Shown: positions 40,236 to 50,070, counted from the first letter of the stretch. The stretch: DNA of 64,000 nt from Pelovirga terrestris (GCF_014773365.1 NZ_JACWUN010000016.1:20343-84342); one strand, 5' to 3'. Made by a program: numbers and translations. The notes: generated by a model not told the origin, from the sequence alone.

Positions 40236-40323
40236 ATTGTTCTGTCAAGGGCTGCCACCCTTTACTTTAAGCGGACAGTATGTTAGCAATAGCGCCTTGC
40301 ACTTATCTTTTTGGGAGGAGAAT

Positions 40324-41199
40324 ATGTTTCACGGATCAATGACCGCCATCATCACCCCCTTCGATCAACAGGGGAACGTTGATGAGGAAAGCTATCGCCA
40401 ACTGATCGAATTCCAGATCGACAACGGCACCGATGTGATCGTCCCCTGTGGGACGACCGGTGAGTCCGCGACCCTCAACTATCATGAACACAATCGGGTG
40501 ATCGATATCTGCATAGAGCAGGTCAACAAACGGGTCCCGGTTGTTGCCGGTACCGGCTCCAACTCCACCGCCGAGGCGATTGAGATCTCACGCCATGCCA
40601 AAGAAGCCGGCGCTGACGGTTTGCTGCTGGTATCCCCCTACTACAACAAACCATCCCAGGAAGGGATCTTCCAACACTATAAGGCGCTGGCCGAGCAGGT
40701 TGCCCTGCCGCAGATCCTTTACAATGTGCCGGGCCGTACCGGCAGCAACATGACTGCTGCGACCACCATCCGCCTGGCTGAATTCAAGCAGATTGTCGCC
40801 ATTAAAGAAGCCTCAGGTGATGTTACCCAGGCCAGCGAAATTATTGCCAAAGCCGGGGACAAGATCGATGTGTTATCAGGAGATGACTTCCTGGCTCTGC
40901 CGCTGATGGCCTGTGGCGCCAAAGGGGTGATTTCCGTATCTGCCAACATTATTCCCAGGCAGGTCAAGCAGATGGTCGTGGCCGCGCAGGAAAACCGCTG
41001 GGACGATGCCAGAAAACTACACCTGCAACTGCTTGATGTCCATCAGGCCATGTTCATTGAAGCCAACCCGGTACCAGTCAAAACCGCCGCTTCGTTGATG
41101 GGGAAATGTCGTCCCGGGGTGCGACTGCCACTGGTTGATCTGCAACCGGAAAACCTGACCAGGCTAAAAGCGGTGCTGAGCAAGCACCAGCTGATTTGA
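40324..41199 (+). CDS. dapA: 4-hydroxy-tetrahydrodipicolinate synthase
   Basis: Condenses pyruvate with aspartate semialdehyde, the first committed lysine/DAP step. 291 residues from ATG 40324 (GGGAGGAG upstream) giving the standard start MFHGSMTAIITPF. Key parts: PCGTTGESATL, YNVPGRTGSNM and the Schiff-base lysine in AIKEASGDV. The 106-bp spacer before it holds a weak terminator but no recognised riboswitch. First gene of dapA-dapB-dapL. Confidence 0.97.
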   Translation: MFHGSMTAIITPFDQQGNVDEESYRQLIEFQIDNGTDVIVPCGTTGESATLNYHEHNRVIDICIEQVNKRVPVVAGTGSNSTAEAIEISRHAKEAGADGLLLVSPYYNKPSQEGIFQHYKALAEQVALPQILYNVPGRTGSNMTAATTIRLAEFKQIVAIKEASGDVTQASEIIAKAGDKIDVLSGDDFLALPLMACGAKGVISVSANIIPRQVKQMVVAAQENRWDDARKLHLQLLDVHQAMFIEANPVPVKTAASLMGKCRPGVRLPLVDLQPENLTRLKAVLSKHQLI

Positions 41200-41227
41200 A
41201 CCGTTTAGTAACGCAAGGAAAATTATC

Positions 41228-42028
41228 ATGAATGTTGCCATTATCGGCGCTGCCGGACGCATGGGCACCCGCCTGATCCACGCGGTGTGCGAAACCAAGG
41301 GACTGACCCTGTCAACGGCGGTAGAGCGGGATGGGCACCCCCAACTGGGGATGGATGCCGGTCTGATTGCCGGCGCAGGTGAACTTGGGGTCCCCTTAAC
41401 CAGCGACCTTGATGCCGCCGTTGCTGCGGCCGACGTTCTCATCGACTTTACCTTCCCCGAAGTGACCCTGAATAATCTGGCGGTCTGCGCCCGCCACGGC
41501 AAGATGCTGGTCAGCGGTTCTACCGGTTTTACCCCCGAGCAGAAACACCAGGTCGAGGAGTTTGCCAAAACAATTCCGGTGGTGCTGGCGCCCAACATGA
41601 GCATCGGCGTCAATGCCTGTTTCAAGCTGCTCAAAGAAGCGGCCAGGATTCTTGGGGATGATTTCGATGTCGAAGTTGTCGAACTGCACCACAACAGGAA
41701 AAAAGACTCCCCTTCCGGCACGGCAGTACGGATGGGCGAAGTGGTGGCCGAAGTCCTCGGGCGCGACTACAATCAGGTTGCCAATTACCACCGTGAAGGA
41801 ATGTGCGGTGAACGCACCCACGCCGAAATCGGCATGCAGACCGTACGTGGCGGTGATATCGTCGGTGAACACACGGTCTATTTTATCGGCATGGGAGAAC
41901 GCATCGAGATCAGCCACCGCGCCATGAGCCGCGACATGTTCGCCCGCGGCGCTGCCCGCGCCTGTGTCTGGCTGCAAGGCCAACCGCCGGGTCTGTATGA
42001 TATGCAGGATGTGCTGGGGCTGAGCTAA
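41228..42028 (+). CDS. dapB: 4-hydroxy-tetrahydrodipicolinate reductase
   Basis: NAD(P)H-dependent reductase giving tetrahydrodipicolinate. 266 residues with the Rossmann motif IIGAAGRMG, DFTFPE, GSTGFTPEQ, APNMSIGVN and the catalytic ELHHNRKKDSPSGTA. 28 bases after dapA; same operon. Confidence 0.97.
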   Translation: MNVAIIGAAGRMGTRLIHAVCETKGLTLSTAVERDGHPQLGMDAGLIAGAGELGVPLTSDLDAAVAAADVLIDFTFPEVTLNNLAVCARHGKMLVSGSTGFTPEQKHQVEEFAKTIPVVLAPNMSIGVNACFKLLKEAARILGDDFDVEVVELHHNRKKDSPSGTAVRMGEVVAEVLGRDYNQVANYHREGMCGERTHAEIGMQTVRGGDIVGEHTVYFIGMGERIEISHRAMSRDMFARGAARACVWLQGQPPGLYDMQDVLGLS

Positions 42029-42078
42029 GACAATCATTTCATTCTATTTGAATAGTTACCAAGGAGATGTAGAGAAAA

Positions 42079-43314
42079 ATGGCACGTATCAACGATCACT
42101 ATCTGAAACTTAAAGCCGGCTATCTGTTCCCTGAAATTGGTCGCCGTGTCACTGAATTCACCAAAGCCAACCCGCAAGCCAAGGTTATTCGCTTAGGGAT
42201 AGGCGATGTCACCCGTCCCCTCGCGCCGGCGGTTATTCAAGCTTTTCATCAGGCCATTGATGATCTTGGCACAACAGAAAACTTTGCCGGTTACGGTCCG
42301 GAGCAAGGCTATGAATGGCTGTCACAGGTGATTATCGATAAAAGCTACAAACCCTTAGGTGTTGAGCTGACCACTAACGAAATCTTCATTTCTGACGGTT
42401 CCAAGTGTGACTGTGCCAATATCCTTGACATCTTTGCCCTGGACAATGTTGTTGCCATTGGCGATCCGGTCTATCCGGTCTACAACGACACCAACGTCAT
42501 GGTGGGACGCACCGGTGAGGCTGATGAAAAAGGCTACTATAAAGGGATTGTCTACATGCCCTTTACCGCCGACAATAACTTTATCCCTGATCTCCCCAAA
42601 GAAGAGGTCGATATTATCTACCTGTGTTATCCTAACAACCCAACCGGCACTGTAGCCTCCAAGGAAGAGCTGAAAAAATGGGTCGATTACGCCCGTGCGA
42701 ATGATGCCGTGATCTTCTTTGATGCCGCCTACGAAGCCTTTATCACCACCCCCGGCATTCCTCACTCCATCTATGAGATTGAGGGCGCTAAGGAATGCGC
42801 CATTGAATTCCGCTCCTTTTCTAAAACCGCCGGGTTTACCGGGGTGCGCTGTGGCCTGGTCGTAGTCCCGGAGCAGTTAACCGGAACAACCGCAAGCGGT
42901 GAGAAGTACAACCTCAACAGGCTCTGGAAGCGGCGCGTTACAACCAAGTTCAACGGAGCCTCCTATCCGGTCCAACGCGCTGCCGCAGCGGTGTATTCGG
43001 ATGAAGGATGGCAGCAGACCCGTGACATCATCGCTTATTACATGAAAAATGCCCGGATCATCCGGGAAGGGCTGCAGGCCGCCGGGGTTGAATGCTACGG
43101 CGGCGTCGATGCTCCCTATATCTGGTTAAAAACACCGAAAGGGATGAACAGTTGGGAGTTTTTTGATAAACTCTTGAACGAATGCCATGTTGTCGGCACC
43201 CCGGGTAGCGGTTTTGGCCCCAGCGGTGAAGGTTATTTCCGCCTTTCTGCTTTTGGTGAACGCAGTAATGTTGAAACCGCCGTACAACGGATTCGTAACA
43301 CCTGGGGCAAGTAA
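42079..43314 (+). CDS. dapL: LL-diaminopimelate aminotransferase
   Basis: PLP enzyme converting tetrahydrodipicolinate directly to LL-DAP, bypassing the acylated intermediates of DapD/C/E. 411 residues; [20 protein letters not shown] is the typical start, with [20 protein letters not shown] and the PLP lysine in [14 protein letters not shown]. Long forms of this start are characteristic of DapL in Desulfuromonadia, chlamydiae and plants. Its presence means lysine synthesis here uses the aminotransferase route. Confidence 0.96.
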   Translation: MARINDHYLKLKAGYLFPEIGRRVTEFTKANPQAKVIRLGIGDVTRPLAPAVIQAFHQAIDDLGTTENFAGYGPEQGYEWLSQVIIDKSYKPLGVELTTNEIFISDGSKCDCANILDIFALDNVVAIGDPVYPVYNDTNVMVGRTGEADEKGYYKGIVYMPFTADNNFIPDLPKEEVDIIYLCYPNNPTGTVASKEELKKWVDYARANDAVIFFDAAYEAFITTPGIPHSIYEIEGAKECAIEFRSFSKTAGFTGVRCGLVVVPEQLTGTTASGEKYNLNRLWKRRVTTKFNGASYPVQRAAAAVYSDEGWQQTRDIIAYYMKNARIIREGLQAAGVECYGGVDAPYIWLKTPKGMNSWEFFDKLLNECHVVGTPGSGFGPSGEGYFRLSAFGERSNVETAVQRIRNTWGK

Positions 43315-43350
43315 GTAAGTCCCTTGACAACCAACTAAGGAGATTCTGTT

Positions 43351-43851
43351 ATGCATGAAAAAAGCATCGTTTTACTGAACCAGGCCGTGGCCGAAGAAGT
43401 GACTGCACTGCACCAGTATATGTATTTTCACTTTCACTGCGACGATCAGGGCTATGACCTGCTCGCCGGGCTGTTCAAAAAAATCGCCATTGAAGAAATG
43501 ATGCATGTTGAAAACCTGGCCGAGCGCATCCTCTTTTTGGGCGGCGACGTCGAGATGAAGGCATCTCAAGATGTGAAAAAGATCACGAAGGTTGAGGAAA
43601 TGCTGCAACTGGCCAAGGCGATGGAAGAGCAGAGTGCCCTTGACTACAACCGCTGGGCCAACGAATGTGGCAACCATGCTGATTCGGTATCAAAAAGATT
43701 GTTTGAGCAGTTAGTAGTCGATGAAGAGCGCCATTACGACAATTATGATGACGAAATCGAAAACCTCAACCGCTTCGGCAAGGAATATCTGGCCCTGCAA
43801 TCCATCGAACGCAGTAAAGCCCGCGGTAACGCAGCTGGTACCGCACAATAA
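43351..43851 (+). CDS. bfr: Bacterioferritin-type ferritin
   Basis: Iron-storage four-helix protein of 166 residues. The diiron site is visible: E in AVAEEVTALHQY, E-x-x-H in AIEEMMHVENLAERI, and E/H in VDEERHYDNY. The MMH segment carries the methionine position used for haem binding in bacterioferritin, so Bfr is more likely than non-haem ferritin. AAGGAG precedes ATG. A strong terminator follows, so it forms its own unit or ends the dap transcript. Confidence 0.85.
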   Translation: MHEKSIVLLNQAVAEEVTALHQYMYFHFHCDDQGYDLLAGLFKKIAIEEMMHVENLAERILFLGGDVEMKASQDVKKITKVEEMLQLAKAMEEQSALDYNRWANECGNHADSVSKRLFEQLVVDEERHYDNYDDEIENLNRFGKEYLALQSIERSKARGNAAGTAQ

Positions 43852-43859
43852 CCAATACA

Positions 43860-43889
43860 ACAAGGCACCCACTTTGGTGGGTGCCTTGT
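43860..43889. terminator. 12-bp hairpin after bfr
   Basis: ACAAGGCACCCA (43860-43871) pairs perfectly with TGGGTGCCTTGT (43878-43889) over a 6-base loop. It lies between two convergent genes and could serve both. Confidence 0.75.
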
Positions 43890-43932
43890 CCATTTCAGAT
43901 CTCAAATCTGAGATTACAGATCTGCCTCCCTA

Positions 43933-45312
43933 TTAGAAACTTTCCCCCTGACCCAGCCCCCGACTCAATTGCAAGGATATCAGCTGACCATTGAGTCGCT
44001 TAATCGAGCTGGAAAACAGGATAGACGATGGATTACCCACCGCCATCACCGCCAGCGGGGTCTCTAAAAAACGCCCCCCGGCAAGGTCAATACGGCTCTG
44101 GTCCATCTGCATGCCGATCCGCCCCTTGATATCGACCCCGGTCAGGGTCAGGGTAGAACGAAGGGTCTGGACAGCTATACCCTGAGCGTCATTACCCAGC
44201 AGCGACCGTTCTATCGTCACCTGTGAATCGCTCGTTATCAATTGAGCAACCTGGGCATCATGGATCAGCACGTCACTGCAGTTATCAATCTGTAATGTAG
44301 CAAAGTTACCGCTAAAAACCCGCCCCCGTTGCTGATCACAAACAGCATCAACCGGTTCAACCGGCGTAGCAAGAGGAGCACTATCGGGCTTATTGTCAAG
44401 CAACGCTTGTTGTAAGGCGCCCATGAACCGCTGTGGGTCCTCATTCATCGGGATATGATCAAGGCCATAAAGCAACCTGAGGCGACTGTCCGTTAAGTTC
44501 CAGTCAAGAATCGTGGCAATGCGTAGCGGTGCAATCTGATCCTGATCCCCCCAGATTAACCAGGTCGGAGTCGTTATCCGTGGCAACAACAGGGAAAAAT
44601 CGCTCTGCACCAGGGCCAGCGCAGCAATCCGAGCGGGATCACCGGCGAGGAACTTTTCCCGCGCTGCGGCGTTTACCAGGAGCAGATCAGGATCCAGAGG
44701 AACGCGTGCGGTTTTTTCCAACACCAGTCCGGCAATCCGCCCCAGTGTTGATTCCACCGTTGTTGAAAAAAAAGGCAGATCCAGGTTGATCAGATCGCGG
44801 ACCAGGTTCTGGCTGACGGCAAGACGGTGAAGCGTTCCTACAGCATCGACAAGAATCAAACGCTCAAGCCGTCCGCTATGGCGCGCAGCAACATGCAGCG
44901 AAATAGCTCCCCCCAGGGAATGGCCGACCAGGTAGACCGGCTTGCCGGGATGGCGGTCCAGCAGCCAGTGGGCAAACTCGGCGTAGTTGGCGGGAGAATA
45001 GAGCTGATTTGCTTTGCTGGAACGACCAAAGCCGGGGAGATCAGGGGCAATGACGTGGAAACTCTCAGCCAACTCGGCAACAAACGGCTCCCAGATATCG
45101 GAAGCTCCATCCCCCAAACCATGCACCAGTAGCAGAATATCCTGATGTTCACTACCTGCTTCACGCAGGAAAAAGTGACCGTTAAATATCGGCTCCTGCA
45201 GCAGTTGCTCCTGCTGCCAGGGAGACTGCGCCGGTGCACTGATTGTCAGACCAGGCCAGCCCAGCAACATCAGGACAACGACAGCGGATATCCGCATTGT
45301 GCTACAAATCAT
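43933..45312 (-). CDS. Secreted alpha/beta hydrolase with C-terminal beta-helix-like region
   Basis: 459 residues. A signal peptide (hydrophobic AVVVLMLLGW) is followed by an alpha/beta hydrolase domain (~45-310) with VHGLGDGASD (oxyanion loop), nucleophile GHSLGG, acid in IWGDQDQIAP and H in GLDHIPM. The last ~120 residues (after VDAVCDQQRG) are rich in hydrophobic/polar alternation with short repeats (QLITSDSQVTIERSLLGNDAQGI is one), resembling a parallel beta-helix; two cysteines may pair. ATG 45312, with AAGG upstream, is preferred to the GTG at 45333. Substrate unknown. Confidence 0.72.
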   Translation of the reverse strand: MICSTMRISAVVVLMLLGWPGLTISAPAQSPWQQEQLLQEPIFNGHFFLREAGSEHQDILLLVHGLGDGASDIWEPFVAELAESFHVIAPDLPGFGRSSKANQLYSPANYAEFAHWLLDRHPGKPVYLVGHSLGGAISLHVAARHSGRLERLILVDAVGTLHRLAVSQNLVRDLINLDLPFFSTTVESTLGRIAGLVLEKTARVPLDPDLLLVNAAAREKFLAGDPARIAALALVQSDFSLLLPRITTPTWLIWGDQDQIAPLRIATILDWNLTDSRLRLLYGLDHIPMNEDPQRFMGALQQALLDNKPDSAPLATPVEPVDAVCDQQRGRVFSGNFATLQIDNCSDVLIHDAQVAQLITSDSQVTIERSLLGNDAQGIAVQTLRSTLTLTGVDIKGRIGMQMDQSRIDLAGGRFLETPLAVMAVGNPSSILFSSSIKRLNGQLISLQLSRGLGQGESF

Positions 45313-45333
45313 GAACACCTTACCTAAACTCAC

Positions 45334-45545
45334 CGGGAGAACTGCATTGATACCCTACTGGAATTCTTTTAAAAAATACAGTTACGTAGGGCCGATAAGC
45401 TGATTTTGATAACAAGTACATTTTCATCTACTGGAAAAAACTATCTTCAATATTATACAAACAAATCTTATCGTGACTGTGTTTTTCTGCTATCTATAAG
45501 GCTGGGTATTAATTTTTCCTTTTAATAATTACTGATGGTGTCTCG
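45334..45545. promoter_or_regulatory. AT-rich divergent intergenic region
   Basis: About 210 bp between the divergent hydrolase and GNAT genes, clearly more AT-rich than its surroundings, with long A/T runs. It must contain both promoters, but I could not place confident -35/-10 pairs. Confidence 0.3.
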
Positions 45546-46055
45546 ATGAACAAAGACGTATTTACTGACGATCTGGATATCCGCCAGATGACCATTGACG
45601 ATATGGCGGCGGTCTTCCATCTGGGTGAACTGCTGTTCACCTCTGACTTTTCACCCAGTATGTACCGCACCTGGGATGAATACGAAATTACCACCCTGTT
45701 TAATTCCGACAGCGAACTCTGCCTGGTCGCCGAATTGGATGGAGAGATTGTTGGTTTTGCCTTGGGAACAACTGTCGATAAGCAACATTCGGCGTGGAAA
45801 TACGGCTACCTGGTGTGGATCGGCGTGCGCCCCGGGCTGCAAAAAGGCGGTACCGGTCAAAAACTGTTCAACGAACTCAGAGTGCGCATGAAGGAACAAG
45901 GAGTACGGATGATTATCATCGATACCGACGCTGACAACGAGGCCGGTATCCATTTTTTCAAGAAACTCGGCTTCGGCCACATCCAGGAACACGTTTATAT
46001 GACCCTGAACCTGTCCCGTTCACATAAAAAGAAAAAGAAAAAGGAGAGCAAATGA
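45546..46055 (+). CDS. GNAT-family N-acetyltransferase
   Basis: 169-residue acetyltransferase of the RimI-like group: DLDIRQMTIDDMAAVFHLGE start, the acetyl-CoA loop VRPGLQKGGTGQKLFNEL (R/Q-x-x-G-x-G/A pattern) and DTDADNEAGIHFFKKLGF. A lysine-rich tail (HKKKKKKESK) ends the protein. The stop overlaps the M20 peptidase start by four bases (ATGA), so the two products are probably made together; an acetylation/deacetylation pair is conceivable but not shown. Confidence 0.8.
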   Translation: MNKDVFTDDLDIRQMTIDDMAAVFHLGELLFTSDFSPSMYRTWDEYEITTLFNSDSELCLVAELDGEIVGFALGTTVDKQHSAWKYGYLVWIGVRPGLQKGGTGQKLFNELRVRMKEQGVRMIIIDTDADNEAGIHFFKKLGFGHIQEHVYMTLNLSRSHKKKKKKESK

Positions 46056-47176
46056 CAACGCGACTGGAACAGGTCTGGCATGAGATAGATCCTGATCGCC
46101 TGAAAAAAAACCTCATCGACATGATCGATATCTATTCCCCCTCCGGCAAAGAAGAGGATATTCAGCTGTTCCTTGAAGAGCAGTTGCGTGCCACCGGAAC
46201 AGATGTGCGGCGTCAGGTGGTTGATGAAGAAGAACGCTTCAACCTGATCACCACCATGGGCAGTGACAGCCCCGACCTGTATCTGGTCGGTCATGTTGAT
46301 ACGGTTCCCGCCTGGGACATCGATGAATATGCCGCAGTTGAAGAATGGGGCGTTATTCGGGGCTTAGGCAGTGCTGACATGAAAGGTGGCTGCGCTGCCA
46401 TGGTTGAAGCCTGGACCGCCCTGGCCACCCTGCCGGAAGATCAGCGTCCGTCCCTCGGGCTGCTCTTGGTTGTCGGTGAGGAGGAGAATGGTGACGGCAG
46501 CGCCCGGTTTCTTGAAGAATGCTGCCCACGTTCGGTGATTATCGGCGAGCCGACCGCCCTGCTCCCGGCCTTCGACCACTACGGCTATATGGAGGTCACC
46601 CTCATCACCCAGGGGCGGCGCATCCACTCCTCCCTGCCGGAACTTGGGCACAATGCCATCGAGTCGATGCTGCGGGTACTGTTGCAGATCGAACGATCAA
46701 CCGCATTTCGTCAGCAGGCGACCAAACTGGTTTATTCGATTCGTGAAATGAGCTCATCGCGGGCAGGCTTTGTCGTACCTGACCGTTGTGAAGCGATGAT
46801 CGACCTGCATCTGTCGCCCGATTTAAGCCCGGTGACGGTGCGTACCATCATCGAAAAAACCCTGGAGCAGGCCCGCAGTTCAATCAAAGGGCTGGATCTT
46901 GAGGTGGTTTTTAACTTTGAGGCCGGTGGCTATCAACTTGCGCCGGAGGACAACACCATCAACATCCTTGAAGAAATTTATCCGCGCCTCAACCTGCCAT
47001 TAAATCTGGTACCCTTTCGCTCCCATTCAGACGGCAACCTGTTTTTTCAGGCCGGCAGCAAACCCCTGATCCTCGGTCCCGGCTCCCTCGAAACTGCCCA
47101 TACCGCCGATGAACAGACCAGTTTTGCCGAGGTTGAAGATGCCGCGCGGATCTATGCGGCACTGGCATTGGGGTAA
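46052..47176 (+). CDS. M20-family metallopeptidase (ArgE/DapE-like)
   Basis: 374-residue zinc-dependent deacylase/peptidase. Metal and catalytic residues: H-x-D in GHVDTVPAW, GSADMKGGCAA, E-E in VGEEENGDGS, and H near the C-terminus in RSHSDGN. A dimerisation domain is in the middle (QGRRIHSSLPELGHNA). It could be acetylornithine deacetylase, a succinyl-DAP-type enzyme or an aminoacylase; DapL makes the DapE role unlikely. Overlaps the GNAT gene. Confidence 0.8.
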   Translation: MTTRLEQVWHEIDPDRLKKNLIDMIDIYSPSGKEEDIQLFLEEQLRATGTDVRRQVVDEEERFNLITTMGSDSPDLYLVGHVDTVPAWDIDEYAAVEEWGVIRGLGSADMKGGCAAMVEAWTALATLPEDQRPSLGLLLVVGEEENGDGSARFLEECCPRSVIIGEPTALLPAFDHYGYMEVTLITQGRRIHSSLPELGHNAIESMLRVLLQIERSTAFRQQATKLVYSIREMSSSRAGFVVPDRCEAMIDLHLSPDLSPVTVRTIIEKTLEQARSSIKGLDLEVVFNFEAGGYQLAPEDNTINILEEIYPRLNLPLNLVPFRSHSDGNLFFQAGSKPLILGPGSLETAHTADEQTSFAEVEDAARIYAALALG

Positions 47177-47190
47177 GAAATAGCAGAGGC

Positions 47191-47601
47191 TCAGACGATC
47201 TGGATAAATTTATGACGATTGACCTCATCCACCTGTTCGTTGAGGGTCCAGAAATCGTAGAGATAGCCGATAAGAAACAGGCCACCGGTAAAAAACCAGA
47301 TCAGCCCGGTGATCCATTTACCCAGATAAAAACGATGCACCCCGAAGATACCGAGGAAGGTCATGAGGATCCAGGTGACATTATAGTCTTTGATGCCATG
47401 ACTGTAGCGCAGATCGGCGTCCTGATCCATTCCGGGAATCAGAAACAGATCAACAATCCAGCCGATAAAGAACAGACCCAGGGTAAAAAAATAGATGGTG
47501 CCGCTGATGGAGCGTCCGTAGTAAAAACGGTGTGACCCCATAAACCCGAAAATCCACAGGACATAGCCGATCAGCAGTGAGTGGGTTTTTTCGCCGTACA
47601 T
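47191..47601 (-). CDS. TM2-domain membrane protein (two repeats)
   Basis: 136 residues from ATG 47601 (GGAGAAG upstream); the longer frame upstream runs through a repeat element. Two TM2 units are visible: YVLWIFGFMGSHRFYYGR with GLFFIGWIVDLFLIPGM, and TFLGIFGVHRFYLGKWITG with GGLFLIGYLYDFWTL. Each has two helices joined by the characteristic G-x-x-R-F-Y-x-G. Function unknown. Confidence 0.8.
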   Translation of the reverse strand: MYGEKTHSLLIGYVLWIFGFMGSHRFYYGRSISGTIYFFTLGLFFIGWIVDLFLIPGMDQDADLRYSHGIKDYNVTWILMTFLGIFGVHRFYLGKWITGLIWFFTGGLFLIGYLYDFWTLNEQVDEVNRHKFIQIV

Positions 47602-47646
47602 AACTTCTCCTATTGTAACTATTAAACCCATCCTTGTTGCCGGGTT

Positions 47647-47737
47647 GGGGATCCTGTGACAAGGGTGTCTGTCGCCATGGACGGCGACAGTCAAGCGGTC
47701 ATGGATGACGAAAAGCGTCCCTTGGCACAGGATCCCC
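47647..47737. repeat. Dispersed hairpin element, copy B
   Basis: Outer arms GGGGATCCTGTGACAAGGG (47647-47665) and CCCTTGGCACAGGATCCCC (47719-47737) pair at 18 of 19 positions; the core GTCGCCATGGACGGCGAC matches copy A (23166-23275). This copy lacks about a dozen bases found in copy A before the right arm. It lies between tex and the TM2 gene. Confidence 0.82.
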
Positions 47738-47760
47738 GACCCGGCTCCAACCAACAACCC

Positions 47761-50070
47761 CTATTTCTTCTTGCTCACCCGAAAGCCCGACTTTTCCAGC
47801 GCCGCGGCCAGATTCGTCGGTCCCGCCGGAGCAGAAGCCTGCTGCTTGTTTTGCGCTTTAGGGCTCATCGTATCCTTGCTTGAACGCATAGCGACCGGCT
47901 TCTCCCTGTTAACCTCGCCACTGCGCATCGTCAGTGAAATCCGCTTGCGCTGGGTATCCACCTCCAGCACCCGTACCTGTACCTGCTGGCCAACCCTGAC
48001 CACCTCAGCCGGATTTTTGACAAAGCGATCGGCGAGCTGGCTGACATGAACAAGACCGTCCTGATGCACTCCGATGTCGACAAAAGCGCCAAAAGCAGCA
48101 ACGTTGGTGACGATACCACCCAGGGTCATCCCCTCCTTGAGATCATCCATGCCGGTGACATCCTCACGAAAACTACTGGCAACAAAGGATTCACGCGGAT
48201 CACGACCGGGTTTTTTCAGCTCGGCGACAATATCGCGCAAGGTCGGCAGACCGACATCTTCACGCACATAGGCCTTCAGATCAATCTGATCGAGCAGCTC
48301 CGGGCGACGGATCAGGGTCGCCACATCAATCCCCGCGTCCCTGGCCATGGTCGCCACTAACTGGTAGCGCTCGGGGTGAACCGCGGTATTATCGAGGGGC
48401 TCACTGCCCTGACGAATGCGCAGGAAACCGGCGGCCTGTTCAAAGGCCTTCTGACCAAAACGTGGCACCTTGAGCAACTGTTTGCGGGTAGCAAAAGCCC
48501 CCTGCTCATCACGATAGCGGACAATCCCTTTCGCCAGATGTTCACCAATCCCCGAAACGAACCCGAGCAGGGCCCAACTGGCGGTATTGAGATCAACGCC
48601 GACATAGTTGACGCACGATTCGACCACCTGATCGAGGGATTTTTTCAAAGCGCTCTGGCTGACATCGTGCTGATATTGACCAACACCGATATTTTTAGGA
48701 TCGACCTTGACCAACTCGGCCAGGGGATCCTGCAGGCGTCGGGCGATGGAGATGGCACCGCGCACGGTCAGATCAAGATCAGGGAACTCCTCGCGGGCGA
48801 TATCGGAAGCCGAATAAACGCTGGCACCAGCTTCACTGATCATGACTACCGGCAGTTTTTTACCAGCCTCCTTGAGCGCCGCGCGGACAAACTGCTCCAT
48901 TTCACGCCCGGCGGTGCCGTTGCCAATCGCCACCATCTCAATGTCATGCTTATTGATCAGCTGCAACAGATCCTTCCCGGCACTACCTGCCCGACCACCC
49001 CCGGTATGGGGGTAAATGGTAGCATGGTCGAGAAAGCGTCCGGTGTCATCCACCGCTGCCAATTTGGACCCGGTTCGCAAACCAGGATCAACCCCGAGCA
49101 CCCGGTGGCTCCCGGCCGGAGCAGCGAGAAGCAGATTGCGCAGGTTCTCGGCAAACACCTGGATCGCCGCTTCATCAGCCTGTTGTTTGGCCAGCAGGCG
49201 TAATTCAACCTCGATGGACGGAGCAATGAGCCGCGCATAGGCATCGCCAATTACCGTAACCAGCCACTCGCGACACGAAGAATTCCCGGGCACCAACAGT
49301 TGCGCCAGACGTCCGAGAATGTCCTCCTCCGGCGCCTCGATCTGCAAGCGCAAAAACTCTTCTTTTTCGCCCCGGCGCATGGCGAGCATGCGATGGGATG
49401 GAATCTGTTTGAACGGTTCGCTGAAATCGTAATACATCTCGTATTTGCTTACCGCCCCTTCCTTGCCACGAGCCGGCCCAGAACGGAAGATCCCCTGTTC
49501 CCGGGTCAGCTCCCGAACCAGTGCTCTGGCCGCGGCGGTGTCGGCAAACTGTTCGGCAATAATGTGACCGGCCCCCTGCAAGGCCGCAGCCTCATCCGCA
49601 ACCCCCAGTTCGGCGCTGACAAAAGGCGCAGCCAACTGGTGCAGATCAATCGCCGCGCCCTTAGCAGCAAGAAGCTGTTGCGCCAGAGGTTCGAGCCCTT
49701 GTTCTTTGGCGATGGTCGCCTTGGTACGGCGCTTCGGCTTGTAGGGCAGATAGAGATCTTCCAGCTCGGTCTTCTGCCGGCAGGCAAGAATACGTGCCTG
49801 CAGTTCCGGCGTCAGTTTGCCCTGCTCGTCGATGGTTTTAAGAATCGTCCGGCGTCGTTCGTCCAGTTCCTTATGGTAGGCCAGGCGCTCTTCAATCAGA
49901 CGAATCTGCACTTCATCCAGTTCGCCGGTTGCCTCTTTGCGGTAGCGGGCAATAAAGGGAACCGTCGCCCCTTCTTCCAGCAAGGCAACAGTCTGCTTGA
50001 TTGATCCCGGCGCCAGGCCGGTATCCTCACGCAGCAGGGGGATCACATCCAACGGGGGTAATTGAGTCAT
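47761..50070 (-). CDS. tex: Tex, RNA-binding transcription accessory protein
   Basis: 769-residue Tex-family protein, conserved and linked to transcription and stress tolerance. Order: N-terminal helical region (EVQIRLIEERLAYHKELDERR), a YqgF-like RNase H fold (VLGVDPGLRTGSKLAAVD), helix-hairpin-helix motifs (VNTAS-like DLNTASWALLGFVSGIG, QAAGFLRI), and a C-terminal S1 RNA-binding domain (GMTLGGIVTNVAAFGAFVDI). ATG 50070 is chosen because an AGGA lies upstream and the extended frame to 50151 has no family similarity. Confidence 0.95.
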   Translation of the reverse strand: MTQLPPLDVIPLLREDTGLAPGSIKQTVALLEEGATVPFIARYRKEATGELDEVQIRLIEERLAYHKELDERRRTILKTIDEQGKLTPELQARILACRQKTELEDLYLPYKPKRRTKATIAKEQGLEPLAQQLLAAKGAAIDLHQLAAPFVSAELGVADEAAALQGAGHIIAEQFADTAAARALVRELTREQGIFRSGPARGKEGAVSKYEMYYDFSEPFKQIPSHRMLAMRRGEKEEFLRLQIEAPEEDILGRLAQLLVPGNSSCREWLVTVIGDAYARLIAPSIEVELRLLAKQQADEAAIQVFAENLRNLLLAAPAGSHRVLGVDPGLRTGSKLAAVDDTGRFLDHATIYPHTGGGRAGSAGKDLLQLINKHDIEMVAIGNGTAGREMEQFVRAALKEAGKKLPVVMISEAGASVYSASDIAREEFPDLDLTVRGAISIARRLQDPLAELVKVDPKNIGVGQYQHDVSQSALKKSLDQVVESCVNYVGVDLNTASWALLGFVSGIGEHLAKGIVRYRDEQGAFATRKQLLKVPRFGQKAFEQAAGFLRIRQGSEPLDNTAVHPERYQLVATMARDAGIDVATLIRRPELLDQIDLKAYVREDVGLPTLRDIVAELKKPGRDPRESFVASSFREDVTGMDDLKEGMTLGGIVTNVAAFGAFVDIGVHQDGLVHVSQLADRFVKNPAEVVRVGQQVQVRVLEVDTQRKRISLTMRSGEVNREKPVAMRSSKDTMSPKAQNKQQASAPAGPTNLAAALEKSGFRVSKKK

